NCBI GenBank assembly: GCA_030568195.1
Contig: JAJLTO010000007.1
Coordinates: 682,001-746,000 of the forward strand
Origin: Dipodascopsis uninucleata var. uninucleata
Lineage: Eukaryota > Ascomycota > Lipomycetes > Lipomycetales > Lipomycetaceae
Length of the DNA: 64,000 bases
Direction of reading: 5' to 3'
Shown one piece after another: positions 1 through 10,814 of this stretch. Each line of letters starts with the position of its first letter. Position 1 is the stretch's first letter. Made by a program: the position numbers and the translations under genes. A model generated the notes under the pieces. The model made no database searches, was not told where the DNA came from, and saw only the letters and a program-made list of their open reading frames with translations.

Positions 1-187
1 AGGAAACTAGTGGCTTGTTGACCATATCAGTGGACTGGCAGACTCTACAGTCTAGAGCAGTAATTTTTCTATTAGATAGGATACTTTTGACGTTATCCAA
101 CGAGTTACGGTCACAGATATATTTGATTTCCACAGCAATTATATCAATAATCTGGATTATACTCGAAAATTAAGGACTGTAAAAAGA

Positions 188-3100
188 ATGGCGGAAGAAT
201 CGAGCGCAGACGACTACCCATCCACAGAGCCTCGGCACGATCACAGCGATGGATCCTCTAAGAAGCAAGTGAGCTATCGAAGAGCGCGAGCTTCACGAGC
301 ATGTGAGATGTAAGTGTCTGGTACAATACATGACTTCTTAAAGTGATGTGTAATTTGCTTGTGTAGCATTATTTCGCTGCTTGATGGAACAGCTACTGAT
401 TTTACTTCTCTAGATGCCATTCTCGAAAGGTTAGTCAATTAAATATCGACAGTTTAGAGTAGTCGACATAAAGCTTCTTTATTCTATGCGAGTCTTGCTT
501 ACATTTGGAATCAACACATTAGGTCCGATGTGATGTTACAAACAGGATGCCGTGCACAGTAAGTATTGACGATGCGTTTGAGCTTTACATCATGTATGTA
601 TCTTGCACTGGAACTAATGACTGGTTTTCCATTTCAGAATTGCGTCGCCTTTGGCTGTGAATGTAAGATACCGGATACTAGACGACGAAAGGGACCGAAA
701 GATAAGTAAGTTGTCCATACATGGAGGATATGATGGTGGGATATTCTTGGACAAGAACTGATCGTAATGGATTTATAGTGTTAAACGTAAGAACTTTTAT
801 TCTGTAACGCCGACAGATACTCCTCCAGGAAGCGAACGTCATGAATCTGGCGAGCCTGATGGCTCTCCTCAAGATTCAGTCGACGATGATGAGCAAGAAG
901 TTGACGAGCAACCCAACAAACCAAACAAGGTTCGAAAGGTAGAAACCTATGCTGAGACTCTACAGTCTGCTGACGGACCGAGGAGTGACTATACGACTAA
1001 AGAAGCTTATAGAAGTGCTGAAGCATGGTTGAATATAATATCGAATACTGAAGATAGTTTTGTCAAGAGATCTGGCAGAGTTGCTTATCTGGGATCTTCT
1101 TCCAATCTAAGTCTTCTTGTACAGTCCAAGGCAGGGGATTCGGAAGTATGCCACTACCCTTTGCCCGAGGAGCTCCGAGTAGGATCTGCGCGACTCAATG
1201 ATATTGACCCTGAAGAAATCGAAATTTTGCATAGAAGAGGAGCATTTTTACTTCCTCCGAGAGACATATGCGATGATCTCGTAGAATCTTTCTTTGAGAA
1301 GATTCATCCTATTGTGCCAATGATTAATAGAACGCAGTTTATGAATCGTTACAATGATCCTAAAAACCCACCATCGATATTGCTCTTGCAGTCTATTCTT
1401 CTAGCTGGTACGAGAGTATGCAGAAATCCAGCTCTCTTTGATTCTAGCGGTTCTACTAACCTTGCAAGCCTTACTCTATATAAGAGAGCAAAAGCATTGT
1501 TTGAGGCTAATTACGAGGATGACCGTATATCAATCGTCCAATCACTGATTCTACTTGGGTGGTGGTGGGAAGGTCCCGAGGATGTAACGAAGAATGTATT
1601 CTACTGGACTAGAGTTGCAGTCAGTGTTGCACAAGGATTTGGTTTACATCGCAGTGTTGAGAAGTCGTCTTTATCTGTGCTTGATAAGCGATTATGGAAG
1701 AGATTATGGTGGGTGCTGTTTAGCAGAGATCGCGCTGTAGCGGTTGCACTGGGCAGACCAATATCAATTAACACCGATGATGCAGACGTTCCTATGCTTA
1801 TAGAAGAGGATTTTATAGAGGAAGAGGGTCCGGGCCCTTACAGATATCCCCCTAATATGAATCATGTTCAGTTTTTTATACAAACTCTAAAGCTTTCGGA
1901 GATTATGGGCTTAGTACTCAGACAGCAGTTTTCTGTTGCCTCAGAGAATTCTCGTGTTGCCAACCGTATTCCTGATATTACACATTCTGACATGGCGTTA
2001 TGTTCATGGATGAATAATCTTCCTGCGGAGATGCGATATAATACTAGTAATCCCGCTTCACATGAATTTTTCAAGGCCATCTTACACCTGCAATACTACT
2101 CTATTCTTTGTTTGCTTCATCGCACTAATATGTCACAAGCTCGGCCACCTCAAAACGCTCTTGGAAACAGTTATTTGAGATCTTATCCTTCTCGCTCTAT
2201 TGCATTTCAAGCAGCTCATATGATTGCTAAATTGATCGAAAATCTACAGACCGCTGGTGAACTTAAAGATGTTCCTGCTTTCACTGTGTATACGCTATTT
2301 TCAGCTATGATCATGTTTGTTTATCAAACAAAGTCGCAATCGCCACAGGTTCTAGATAGTGCCCATCGTGCCATGCGTATATGTATGAAAGCATTGGATG
2401 AAGTAGGGGAAACATGGATGGTAGCCAAGATGATTTTACGACTATTTCAGAAGATAAACGACAATAACAAGATGAAAGATAGGATATTTATGGCTGTAAA
2501 CCCAAAGCATTCTAGGAAGGGAAATGATGCACATACAAATAACTCCGTGGATCAGCAAATGGTTAGCTCTTTGGCTTCGCAACAAAAGTGTGAGTCCCAA
2601 ATGACTGCAGAATTTAAATCATCTAGTTCACAAAACAATCCAGAAAGTTTCGTTAAGATTTCATCGGCTAGAACTGTGGGCCCTAATATGTCTTACGAAC
2701 GGTCCTCTTCTAAGTCACCTTTGACACGACCTGGCATGCCACCTCCGGGGTTAACCAATAATATTACTCGATCTGATATATCAGTAATGCCAACTACACC
2801 TATAATTGAGCAAATTCCAACCCGTAGTACTGGATACATTTCAAGTCGTCCTACAGCACCATCAACACCATCAGCTCTTATATCTGGAATGTCGACGCCT
2901 GGTACTCCTCCAGATTTCTTCTTTGTGACTCACTCACCACCAATTTCTCAAACCTTTTTAGAGAACTTCCAGCCTCAACAGCTCTTCCCCGAAGACATGA
3001 TTCCAGCATCGGTACCGACTTCATCAATTATATCTCAACAGTCTGAATCAACGAGTAAGAGTGGCATCGCTAAGGACTGGCACCAGAATAGCGATGTTGC

Positions 3101-3473
3101 TACAAATGCTCACAGCAGTAATCAGCCAGCTATGCCTAATTTCTTCACTGATGTTGAATTTGACGGACCAATACCAGAAGATTTAAACAGAAGCAAAGAT
3201 GCTGTGCGGTCAAGGGCCAGTGCCAACGTTGTGGGTAGCAATTCTCACAAGACTCCAAGTTTAGGCGAAGGAATAGAGAATGGTGGAGATGAAATTATGC
3301 CATCACCAAATAATGGTGGTCTGTCTTCTGCCGTTTCTACTAATAGTGATGAAGCACCTAACACCTTGAACCTTGGTGACTGGTACAACTATCTTGTTAC
3401 TAGTATGCCAGGTGAACAGTTTGATGGTGACCTGATGGAACTTGCGCAAGCAAGTGGACTTATGCAAGTATAA
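188..3473 (+). CDS. Zn2Cys6 transcription factor, FarA/Ctf1-beta-like (fatty-acid regulator type)
   Basis: Predicted 978-residue nuclear activator. Five exons by my splice reading: 188-309, 414-429, 523-558, 638-705 and 779-3473; all junctions are GT-AG and the frame is kept. The spliced N-terminus gives a perfect binuclear zinc cluster, with cysteines at residues 39, 42, 49, 57, 60 and 67 (spacing 2-6-7-2-6), followed by a basic stretch (RRKGPK). This cluster and linker resemble FarA/FarB, cutinase factor 1 and Yarrowia Por1, which control fatty-acid use genes. The central part (about residues 230-560, starting PIVPMINRTQF) is the fungal-specific transcription factor domain. The C-terminal third is Ser/Thr/Pro/Asn-rich and ends in an acidic, hydrophobic stretch fitting an activation domain. 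The ATG at 188 is the first in frame. The FarA-type assignment is by recall of the family; the zinc-cluster class is certain. Confidence 0.85.
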
Positions 3474-4314
3474 TAAATATAACAGTTTGACGTCACTGAA
3501 AGGGACATGTATTTAATGATATAATTTTGTTTTAATGTGATTTTAGACTCATCTTTAAACAGCTGCTTGTAATATTATTTGTATTTACTTGGAAGAAGGT
3601 CTCGTTGACACCGTAAATATCTTAAAATTTCTTCTGCTTCCAGAGGCGAACTTAATGACTAGAAAAGGTATTTTAAATCTTTTGTATATTGTTTATAATG
3701 AATTGTTTGTATTTATCGGTATAGGTATAAAGATATATTAATTACAGTAAGGAGAATTTAGTTCTGAGATGATACGATAACTATATTTGTGATTTGTGAT
3801 CTAATGATTTTTTCTACATCTAGTGTAATTTTCTCTTTATAACTATGATACATCTATATTTCTACTTTCGTAGTCTATGAATATTAAATGGCTAGTTAAT
3901 GGTTCATTAAAATGAGAGCCATGATCCTGTAGTTATGAATATCTACTGCTAGATAGAAGAGCACGTGGGATCACAGATCGTGTCATTGTCAGTAATAAAA
4001 GATAAGAGAAGCGCTATTCTTTAAATGTCTCATAGTGAATTTAATCGGAGACATACAAATAAATCGAACAGATAGTAGAACATCTATAAAGTAATATCGT
4101 GTAAATCCCAGATTGTAGTATGATGTCTATGTTGACTGAATATATACCCTAGAGTCCGGATATTTTTTAACATTTACTTGATAGCTGCTCTATATAGATG
4201 GAGATTATAAATGGATATGAGAAATGACTGTATGACCCATAGGTTCTTCGTAAGTATACATAACAACTGAGAGCAGAATGAATAAATGTTGATGTCGAAG
4301 GCTAATGTCAGTTC
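3474..4314. other. Convergent intergenic region, no gene seen
   Basis: Space between the 3' ends of the Zn2Cys6 regulator and the Mcd4 gene. It is AT-rich, with stops in all frames, and must hold both 3' UTRs and polyadenylation sites. At 841 bp it is longer than the other convergent gaps here (about 70 to 320 bp), but I found no coding exon or structured RNA in it. Confidence 0.6.
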
Positions 4315-7188
4315 CTACTCATCCAGAATAACACCAGCAACAAGGACCTCGCTAAAATATTCAAGTGCAATGACAAAAACGCATAGCAAACTAGCGATAC
4401 AGTAATGGCTTATACTCATTCCAATATCGAGCCAAGATCCTTCATCTAAGACAAGATAAAAAAAGTTGAGCGTTAGAATATCGGATATTGAAAGAACCAT
4501 CGTGAAGAGTGAAGAAGGTTTTACACGAAGACGCTGGGTGAGAAGTCCCAAGTCCGCAGAAATAACAGCGAAGGGCACGAGAATCTTATAAATCAGTAAG
4601 GCAGTCATGAGAAAAGGATCAAACACTGGTAACAATCTGTAGACTGAATCAAGTGAAAATGACGAGATACTAGCAATGTTGCCTGTTCCAAAGAACGCAA
4701 TCTGTGTAAGAAAGAAGAAAAACATAGCAATTCGAATATCTGCCAACTCTAAAGGTCGTTCTTCTGACTTCGCTTCCTCTAAAGATTTCTTCTTAGCGGC
4801 AGTAACAGATCTAGTTTCACGTTTAGGTGTGATCGAAACACTAGTACTGATACGACGATCGTCATATATCTTGCGTTCAAGATCAACCCAGAGAACTAGA
4901 TTTACATAGAAGGAAACATAAAACATGCCTTCATATGAGATGGTAAGAATAACAAATGTAGGGGCAAATGTTTCAAATAGTAGTAGCAGTCTAACACGAT
5001 AGTCATGTTCCAGCTGACGACGATGGAAGAAAGGTAATGAAACAGATAGAGCAATGATTGCCCATCCGACAACACGATTTCCAAATGGTAGTCCAAGACC
5101 TTCTTGAAGGGAGCAGATGCTAGAATACGTAACAATCATTGAAAGAACAATGAGCCCAAGCTGTAATCCAAGTAATACTGTGGTATAAGAGGACAATGCG
5201 TATTTTCCACCTGCAGTTGCGGATCGTCTAACTAACCAGAAAATAGAGAAAACGCTTACTAAAACCATCAGAATACCTCCAAACATGATCTGTGTGATAG
5301 ATTCCACCTTAACAACTGGTAAAAGAGTAAATGAAGACATAATCCAACACGAAAGAAACCACGAAGCGACCAGGAGAGGGTTTTTTGCGCAAACAGAATA
5401 ACTTTGAATTAGTGGCCAAATGGAGATGAGTCCATAAATTATAGAAAATACTTCACGGTGAAAATAACCAGTAACAATAGCTTCCATAAGGGCCAAAAAT
5501 CCAATAACTTCAAGAGTGAGCTTGAATGGCGTATTTTTTTTAGTAGGAGTAATATTCCACAATAAGAGACGAAGACCATTGTAAAGCGATTTCCGATACT
5601 CAACAACAGTTTGCCAAAAGAAGATTGGAAACACTGCATACGCATAATGCATCAACGACGAATGCTGGAAATAAAACATAGCAAAAATGGCAACAGCTAT
5701 GGCAATTGAAACCATCATAATCTGACTTCCACCAGAAGGTGGGATTTTATTAGGAAGAATATAGAAATCAAGAAACGAGGTTAACGCATAACAAATCCAG
5801 CCAACAAATCCAACAGTGACTAGGGATCTGAGAAATAACCAGTTATAAGTCTGTAGATAACGCAAACCAGCTAATCCAAGTTCTATGAGTTCTTCAGACA
5901 GAGCAATAGCCTTGTCGTACTCACCAGAGGTATGCAATTCGTTCAGTTGACTCACAAGGCTATCGAGAGTAGAGCTCGTGTTCTCGATTCCAGGAAATGG
6001 CTTAAATTGGAGCTGTCTACTTTTTGTCTGTTCCTCTTTAACCTTGTACTGCTCAATAATCTCAAGGGCATTAGAAATAATTGCCTTGCTTTTGACTTTA
6101 GGCACTGCATCAATATATTCTAAAGGAAGCTCTCCGACCGAATTGGCAGGATAGTTAAGACCAATCAGAAAGGACATAAGAGATGCAATATCAGCTTGTT
6201 TAACATCTACACGTCGTACGGATTCCAAATTCCATGGAATGGAGAAAGCATCGTGGCCAGTGCTGGTATGAACAGGTTTTGCTATACCAGCACCCCAAGC
6301 AATGATAGGAGTTCTGGTGTTATCGGGATGACCATCTCCATGAGAGCCCCAGTCACTCATGCCATGATCGGCGGTAAATAACCAAGCAGTACGACCATCA
6401 TGTCCATAGAAGTTATCAACCAGTTCCTGAAGTCGGCGGACACCATTGTCAACATGTTCAATATTTGCGAGGTATTGCTCCGAATAAGGACGAGATGCAT
6501 GACCAGCAGTGTCAATTCCGAGAAGATGGAGAAAGAAAACAATTTTATCTTGGCGTAAAGCGGCTTCCAACTTTGGATTAGACGACGCGTTTTTAAAGAG
6601 CTCTTCGACGTGATCAAAAACAAACGTATCAAGCTCTCGACTATCCTTCGTGAAATCCTCGAAATCGTGACCATACATGAACATCTCAACCCTATCTGGA
6701 TCCGAAGCACCCATTGCAAACATGGGCAAAATATCTGGAGAGCCAAATGACCAGGTGTGCCGCGATTGATTGAACACTGAGTCAAAGTCTACTGGATTTT
6801 CTTTCCAGCCCTTGGTGACTGCTGAAACATCCTCATAGAAGCCCGCGATGATAGCAACATGACCCGGACGCGACTCAGTAGGCATTCGAGTATGTGACAC
6901 TCCAAATGTGCCTTCATTCAGAATTTTTGATCGTAAGAAAGGTGCTACATATTCATCTCCAATTCTATTTGAGCTGGTCTTTGATTTTGGCTCCAAACAC
7001 TTGTCAGCACGAAGTCCGTCACCAACGATCAGGAACAGTCGCTGCGCTGGCGCTACATCTGTAGACTCATAGTGCTTCATTCCATGAACCAGAGGTGTGA
7101 TAAAATAAATGTCAAAGATAGACCATAGGTAAACAACGTGGAATAAAATGCCCACCAGCAATACTGATTGTTTTCCTAATCGATTCAT
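4315..7188 (-). CDS. MCD4: GPI ethanolamine phosphate transferase 1 (Mcd4/PIG-N)
   Basis: Integral ER membrane enzyme that adds ethanolamine phosphate to the first mannose of GPI-anchor precursors. The single-exon product is 957 residues, close to the family's usual 900-1000. Residues 8-30 form the N-terminal anchor. The lumenal phosphodiesterase domain follows, with metal-site motifs DGLRAD at 57-62, ESRPGHV near 100, GIDTAGHASRP near 225 and TADHGMSDWGSHGDG near 275. From about residue 440 to the end there are many hydrophobic segments, as in PIG-N. I start at the ATG at 7188 (MNRLGKQ); there is no ATG further upstream before the frame closes. A GPI-anchored wall protein, a likely product of this pathway, lies in the window at 49.7 kb. 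Confidence 0.95.
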   Translation of the reverse strand: MNRLGKQSVLLVGILFHVVYLWSIFDIYFITPLVHGMKHYESTDVAPAQRLFLIVGDGLRADKCLEPKSKTSSNRIGDEYVAPFLRSKILNEGTFGVSHTRMPTESRPGHVAIIAGFYEDVSAVTKGWKENPVDFDSVFNQSRHTWSFGSPDILPMFAMGASDPDRVEMFMYGHDFEDFTKDSRELDTFVFDHVEELFKNASSNPKLEAALRQDKIVFFLHLLGIDTAGHASRPYSEQYLANIEHVDNGVRRLQELVDNFYGHDGRTAWLFTADHGMSDWGSHGDGHPDNTRTPIIAWGAGIAKPVHTSTGHDAFSIPWNLESVRRVDVKQADIASLMSFLIGLNYPANSVGELPLEYIDAVPKVKSKAIISNALEIIEQYKVKEEQTKSRQLQFKPFPGIENTSSTLDSLVSQLNELHTSGEYDKAIALSEELIELGLAGLRYLQTYNWLFLRSLVTVGFVGWICYALTSFLDFYILPNKIPPSGGSQIMMVSIAIAVAIFAMFYFQHSSLMHYAYAVFPIFFWQTVVEYRKSLYNGLRLLLWNITPTKKNTPFKLTLEVIGFLALMEAIVTGYFHREVFSIIYGLISIWPLIQSYSVCAKNPLLVASWFLSCWIMSSFTLLPVVKVESITQIMFGGILMVLVSVFSIFWLVRRSATAGGKYALSSYTTVLLGLQLGLIVLSMIVTYSSICSLQEGLGLPFGNRVVGWAIIALSVSLPFFHRRQLEHDYRVRLLLLFETFAPTFVILTISYEGMFYVSFYVNLVLWVDLERKIYDDRRISTSVSITPKRETRSVTAAKKKSLEEAKSEERPLELADIRIAMFFFFLTQIAFFGTGNIASISSFSLDSVYRLLPVFDPFLMTALLIYKILVPFAVISADLGLLTQRLRVKPSSLFTMVLSISDILTLNFFYLVLDEGSWLDIGMSISHYCIASLLCVFVIALEYFSEVLVAGVILDE

Positions 7189-7664
7189 GACTCCAGCTTC
7201 ATAATAAGATAGACACAATTAGCTTTTGTTTACTATTGCAGTTCCAAAACTTTTGTATTCGTTGCTTTTCTCTGATTTTCTATTTATTGTCCCTCCTTCT
7301 ATAAGCTGCACTTCAACATATAAGCAGCTAATGGATATATGACAACTTTATATTTAATTCCCCAAGGGGATAGCTAGCTAGTTAGATTCTGTTACGCCTA
7401 TGGAAATAGCTTGCGAGAAGTCACGAAGTTTCTCTTGTAGTAATGTTGCTCGTCCCTGCATAAGTATTACAAAATATTGATATATACGACTTATAGTTAA
7501 AACATTATTTTGATGTATTCCATATCTAAATCACGTGTTACAAAGATAGATAAAATCCGAAAATACCGGCTAACAAGAGTTAGTTCTACGTAAGAAAAAA
7601 ACCAACAGCCAAAAAATCACTCGAGATCATAACATGAATAAAAAGTTTAGTAATATGCTTTTGT
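7189..7664. other. Intergenic region between Mcd4 and aminopeptidase genes
   Basis: This 476 bp stretch is the promoter side of MCD4 and the 3' side of the aminopeptidase gene. The only coding candidate is a minus-strand open frame ending at 7378, listed separately. The remainder is AT-rich with no open frame. Confidence 0.5.
7378..7461 (-). CDS. Possible small ORF or terminal exon, 27 codons
   Basis: A minus-strand frame runs from an ATG at 7461 to a stop at 7378, reading MQGRATLLQEKLRDFSQAIS and then seven more residues. It looks helical, with heptad-like leucines. The ATG sits on a possible splice acceptor (TTATGCAG), so the stretch could instead be the last exon of a small helical protein whose first exon I cannot locate between 7462 and 7664. 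I recognise no family. It may be chance. Confidence 0.2.
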   Translation of the reverse strand: MQGRATLLQEKLRDFSQAISIGVTESN

Positions 7665-8792
7665 TTAGAACTCGGCATATGCAAGTTCATAGACGAAACC
7701 AAGAGTAAGTTTGGCGTGCTCAAGCATGTGCTCGAAAGAGAGACGGTCAATAGTATCTCTTGTAGAATGAATGTACGGGTTAGAGTTGTCAAAGGTAGAC
7801 TCGATGACAAAGGCAGATGGATAGCCAACCTTAGCAGCAGAAGCATGGTCAGAGCAGGCATATCCGCACTGGGTCTCGACATATGGGATCGAAGCATATG
7901 CATCGATGACCTTCTTAATGAATTCAGTGAGCTCTGGATTAACATAGTCAGTGATGACACCAAGAGACTCTGGCATGCCATTGTCAAGGGTCTTCTTAAC
8001 AAAACCAGTCATGTCCTGCTGAAGCATAGCAGCAACCTGGATCTGACGACGCGCGTATTCAGTAAAGATAGCCTGGGAACCCAAAAGACCACCCTCTTCA
8101 GCAGAGTACCAGTGAAATTCAATGGTGTTGTTTGGCTTGAATCCGCTCTCTACCAAGACACGGAAAGTCTCCAAAATTGTGACAGTTCCAGAACCATCAT
8201 CATCAGCACCTGGTGCACCAAAGAAAGCTGGAAATATTAGATTCATAGAGTCCTGGTGAGCACCAACGACAACCGTCTTATCAGCAGGAGTACCAGCATT
8301 GGCACCTGGGATCTTAGCGATAAGAGATGTTTGAGGCCAGGTATGGTGGAACGGAAAGACGCGGATGGACGGATCAACAGCAGCAATATTCTTAACGATG
8401 TCGAAGAGCCACTTAGAAGAATCAGCACCAGTCTTAGACTTGTAGTATCTGGTGTAAAAAGAGGTGAAATTTTGGAGATTGGCTTCCATAGTAGTGGTAG
8501 ACAAGTTAGCGACGATGTTCTTTGTCTGATCAGCAAACTGAACTTTGTCTGGGAAGGTAACATTGACGACAACTGAAACAGGAGTATCCTTAGTCTCTGT
8601 GATATCCATGAACTTCTTGCCAGCTCTCTTCAACTCCAGTTTGTCTGCTTCTGTGATCCACTGAGCACCGATCTCGGTCTCTACCAGACGGAGCTCATCT
8701 GGTTTGAACGCCGTCTGTTCTCCAACAATGGAAGCTGCTGAAACAGCAGCTGCAGTGACTAGCAGAGCTGTAGAAATATACGAAAATTTCAT
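7665..8792 (-). CDS. Secreted M28 zinc aminopeptidase (leucine aminopeptidase type)
   Basis: Extracellular exopeptidase of 375 residues, similar in layout to Aspergillus leucine aminopeptidase A and the Vibrio AAP family. Residues 1-20 are a clear signal peptide (MKFSYISTALLVTAAAVSAA). About 60 to 70 residues of propeptide follow. The dinuclear zinc ligands are visible: His179 in GAHQDS, Asp198 in ADDDGSG, Glu232/233 in SAEEGG with Glu232 the likely general base, Asp260 in QDMTGF and His342 in YIHSTRD. Cys309 and Cys313 (CGYAC) match the conserved disulfide near the active site. Sequons such as NVT, NLS and NFT suggest glycosylation. A TATA element lies about 110 bp upstream. The gene probably serves extracellular protein use. 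Confidence 0.93.
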   Translation of the reverse strand: MKFSYISTALLVTAAAVSAASIVGEQTAFKPDELRLVETEIGAQWITEADKLELKRAGKKFMDITETKDTPVSVVVNVTFPDKVQFADQTKNIVANLSTTTMEANLQNFTSFYTRYYKSKTGADSSKWLFDIVKNIAAVDPSIRVFPFHHTWPQTSLIAKIPGANAGTPADKTVVVGAHQDSMNLIFPAFFGAPGADDDGSGTVTILETFRVLVESGFKPNNTIEFHWYSAEEGGLLGSQAIFTEYARRQIQVAAMLQQDMTGFVKKTLDNGMPESLGVITDYVNPELTEFIKKVIDAYASIPYVETQCGYACSDHASAAKVGYPSAFVIESTFDNSNPYIHSTRDTIDRLSFEHMLEHAKLTLGFVYELAYAEF

Positions 8793-8899
8793 ATTTAATA
8801 TTGAATTTATTTATGATCTCGTCGTCTGTAATGTTGACTATTTCTTGCTGTGATACTGCCTTGTTCTTCTGATATTACTTTTACCGGATACTCTCACTG

Positions 8900-8907
8900 C
8901 TTTTATA
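8900..8907 (-). promoter_or_regulatory. TATA box of the aminopeptidase gene
   Basis: The minus strand reads TATAAAAG about 110 bp upstream of the aminopeptidase ATG, a normal distance for a regulated fungal gene. No other good TATA candidate is near. Confidence 0.55.
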
Positions 8908-9232
8908 CTCCAAACACAAAATCCGTGACCGGTGAAGACCGTTGGGCCGGGTAATTAATCATGTCGGCGAAAGCCGCGAACTGGTCTCGGAGGATTATTG
9001 CATGCCCACTAGAGGAGGATGAAATTCGTAGAATATACAAGAAAGAGCCACAGGAGAGATTTCTGAGTCTTCTGTTTGTTTACAACTCCTTTTGAGTATA
9101 GTAGAGCTATTAGATAGTTAGAAAAATAAAAAGAAGAGTTAGAAGGCTGCCGACGCATGGAAACAAGAACAGCAGAAATGAATTCTTTCTCATTTTACAA
9201 GAATGTACATAAAGCAAAACAGTACTGATCGA

Positions 9233-9250
9233 ATATATATATATATATAT
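9233..9250. repeat. AT dinucleotide run
   Basis: Nine consecutive AT units just downstream of the queuine transferase stop codon. A short microsatellite with no further structure. Confidence 0.9.
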
Positions 9251-9298
9251 TCTTTAGAATATGTTACATTATATATGATTGTGCAATAACCATGAATC

Positions 9299-10588
9299 CT
9301 AGACAGTAGCAAGCAAATCAATGTTAACGGTTCGTAAAGCATCGACCGCCCAAGCTGGATACTTTGATGTGTCGCCGTCATAAAGATTACTAAAGAAGGC
9401 AGTAACAAACTTCGGAAACACATCATCAATTATGGCAGCTCGTGCCTGTCGCATCAAATCTAGTTGAAAATAAACATTGTGTAGAGTCAGAAGGTGTGCA
9501 CCCACTGTCTCCTTGGCTGCTAAATGGTAGATATACGAACGCGTGATTCCCATGCCACCCTCGGCCACAGGCGTACAGATTGGACATCTGCAACCATCTT
9601 CTACTGGCCCATGGTCAGTCTTATAGCAGTTATTGCGTAAATTCAAAACACCTTTGTAGGTTATTGCATTTCCAAAGCGCTATTAGACGAAACTGTAAGT
9701 CAGCACTGAACTAATCAACTAGTCCCAAAATCAATTAAAATTTGTCTCATTACTTACCGCAGTGCGAGTCGGATATACACAGTCAAATAGATCGACTCCT
9801 AGAGCAACTGACACTAACATGTCTTCTGCGTAACCTACACCCATACAATATATGGGCTTAGTACGGGGAAGAATATCTGTACAGTGGTTGACGACCTTGC
9901 AGAACTCATTCTTTGCTTCCCCACCAGATAGGCCACCAACTGCAATCCCAGGTGTATCACGGGCAGCCATTTCACGGCAGCATTCTGCACGAAGGTTAAG
10001 ATCCAAGCCACCCTGAATAATAGCAAAAAGATTCTGGCGATCAGGATTCTTGTTAGCAGCAATACATCTGTCGAGCCAGCGGATAGAGCGTCGCATGGCT
10101 TCCTCTACTCGTGGCCCGGTAGTCAATGTGTGAACCACGTCGTCAAGCTGCATAATAATATCCGAACCAATCGAGTTCTGTAACTCAATAGAATGTTCTG
10201 GAGTTAGCAACATCGGTGAGCCATCGTGAGGACTAAGAAATCGTACTCCTTCTTCAGTGATGGTAGCTAGCTTCAACAAAGATACCATCTGAAAACCGCC
10301 TGAATCTGTCAGGATATTATATGGCCAAGACTGTAGCTTGTGAGCACCACCAACAGTGTCCAAAACTTCTTTACCAGGCTTAAGGCCCAAATGGTATGTA
10401 TTGTTGAGGCAAATCCGGCATCCAAGGGATTCTAGCTGTTCAGGTGTCAAACCTTTTAGTGATGCTTGAGTCGCCACAGGCATGAACATAGGCGTCTCTA
10501 CTACACCATGAGGAAGCGTCATCAAAGATGCCCGTGCCTTCGTACAGGAGCACTTGGCCACAATATCAAACGTGAGTGCTTTACCCAT
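9299..10588 (-). CDS. Queuine tRNA-ribosyltransferase catalytic subunit (TGT/QTRT1)
   Basis: Exchanges guanine-34 for queuine in tRNAs with GUN anticodons. Two exons, 10588-9758 and 9679-9299, are joined by a GTAAGT...TAG intron of 78 nt; the product is 403 residues, the family's usual size. DSGGFQM carries the general-base aspartate, and [11 protein letters not shown] carries the nucleophilic aspartate followed by the RFGNA segment across the splice junction. Exon 2 holds the zinc site CRCPIC with a downstream histidine. The ATG at 10588 (MGKALTF) is the first in frame. Saccharomyces cerevisiae lacks this enzyme while fission yeast has it, so it helps place the organism. A partner subunit (QTRT2 type) is expected elsewhere in the genome. 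Confidence 0.95.
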
Positions 10589-10814
10589 ATTTTTCACACT
10601 TGAAAGAATCAATGTGTCATCAATATGGCTATTAAGAACTGGTGAATTTTTTAGACTTTTTACTGACTGAGCCGCATACAGAAGGTAAAGAGAAACGAGG
10701 AAACAATAGTACTTGGCAAAGTGTATATGACACTAACAGTAGAGTACAAGAATGTAATGTTACGAGAATACAGAGAGTATAAATATAATACAGAAATATA
10801 TATACGACGCCAGT

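Larger units (their letters stand above)
8793..9298. other. Intergenic region, aminopeptidase promoter side
   Basis: This 506 bp stretch holds the upstream region of the aminopeptidase gene, including a TATA box, and the 3' end region of the queuine transferase gene, where a short AT run lies. No open frame of note was found. Confidence 0.5.

Noticed and set aside
7716-8576. Plus-strand and second minus-strand frames across the aminopeptidase gene
   Set aside because: They overlap the catalytic motifs of a complete M28 enzyme and have no features of their own.
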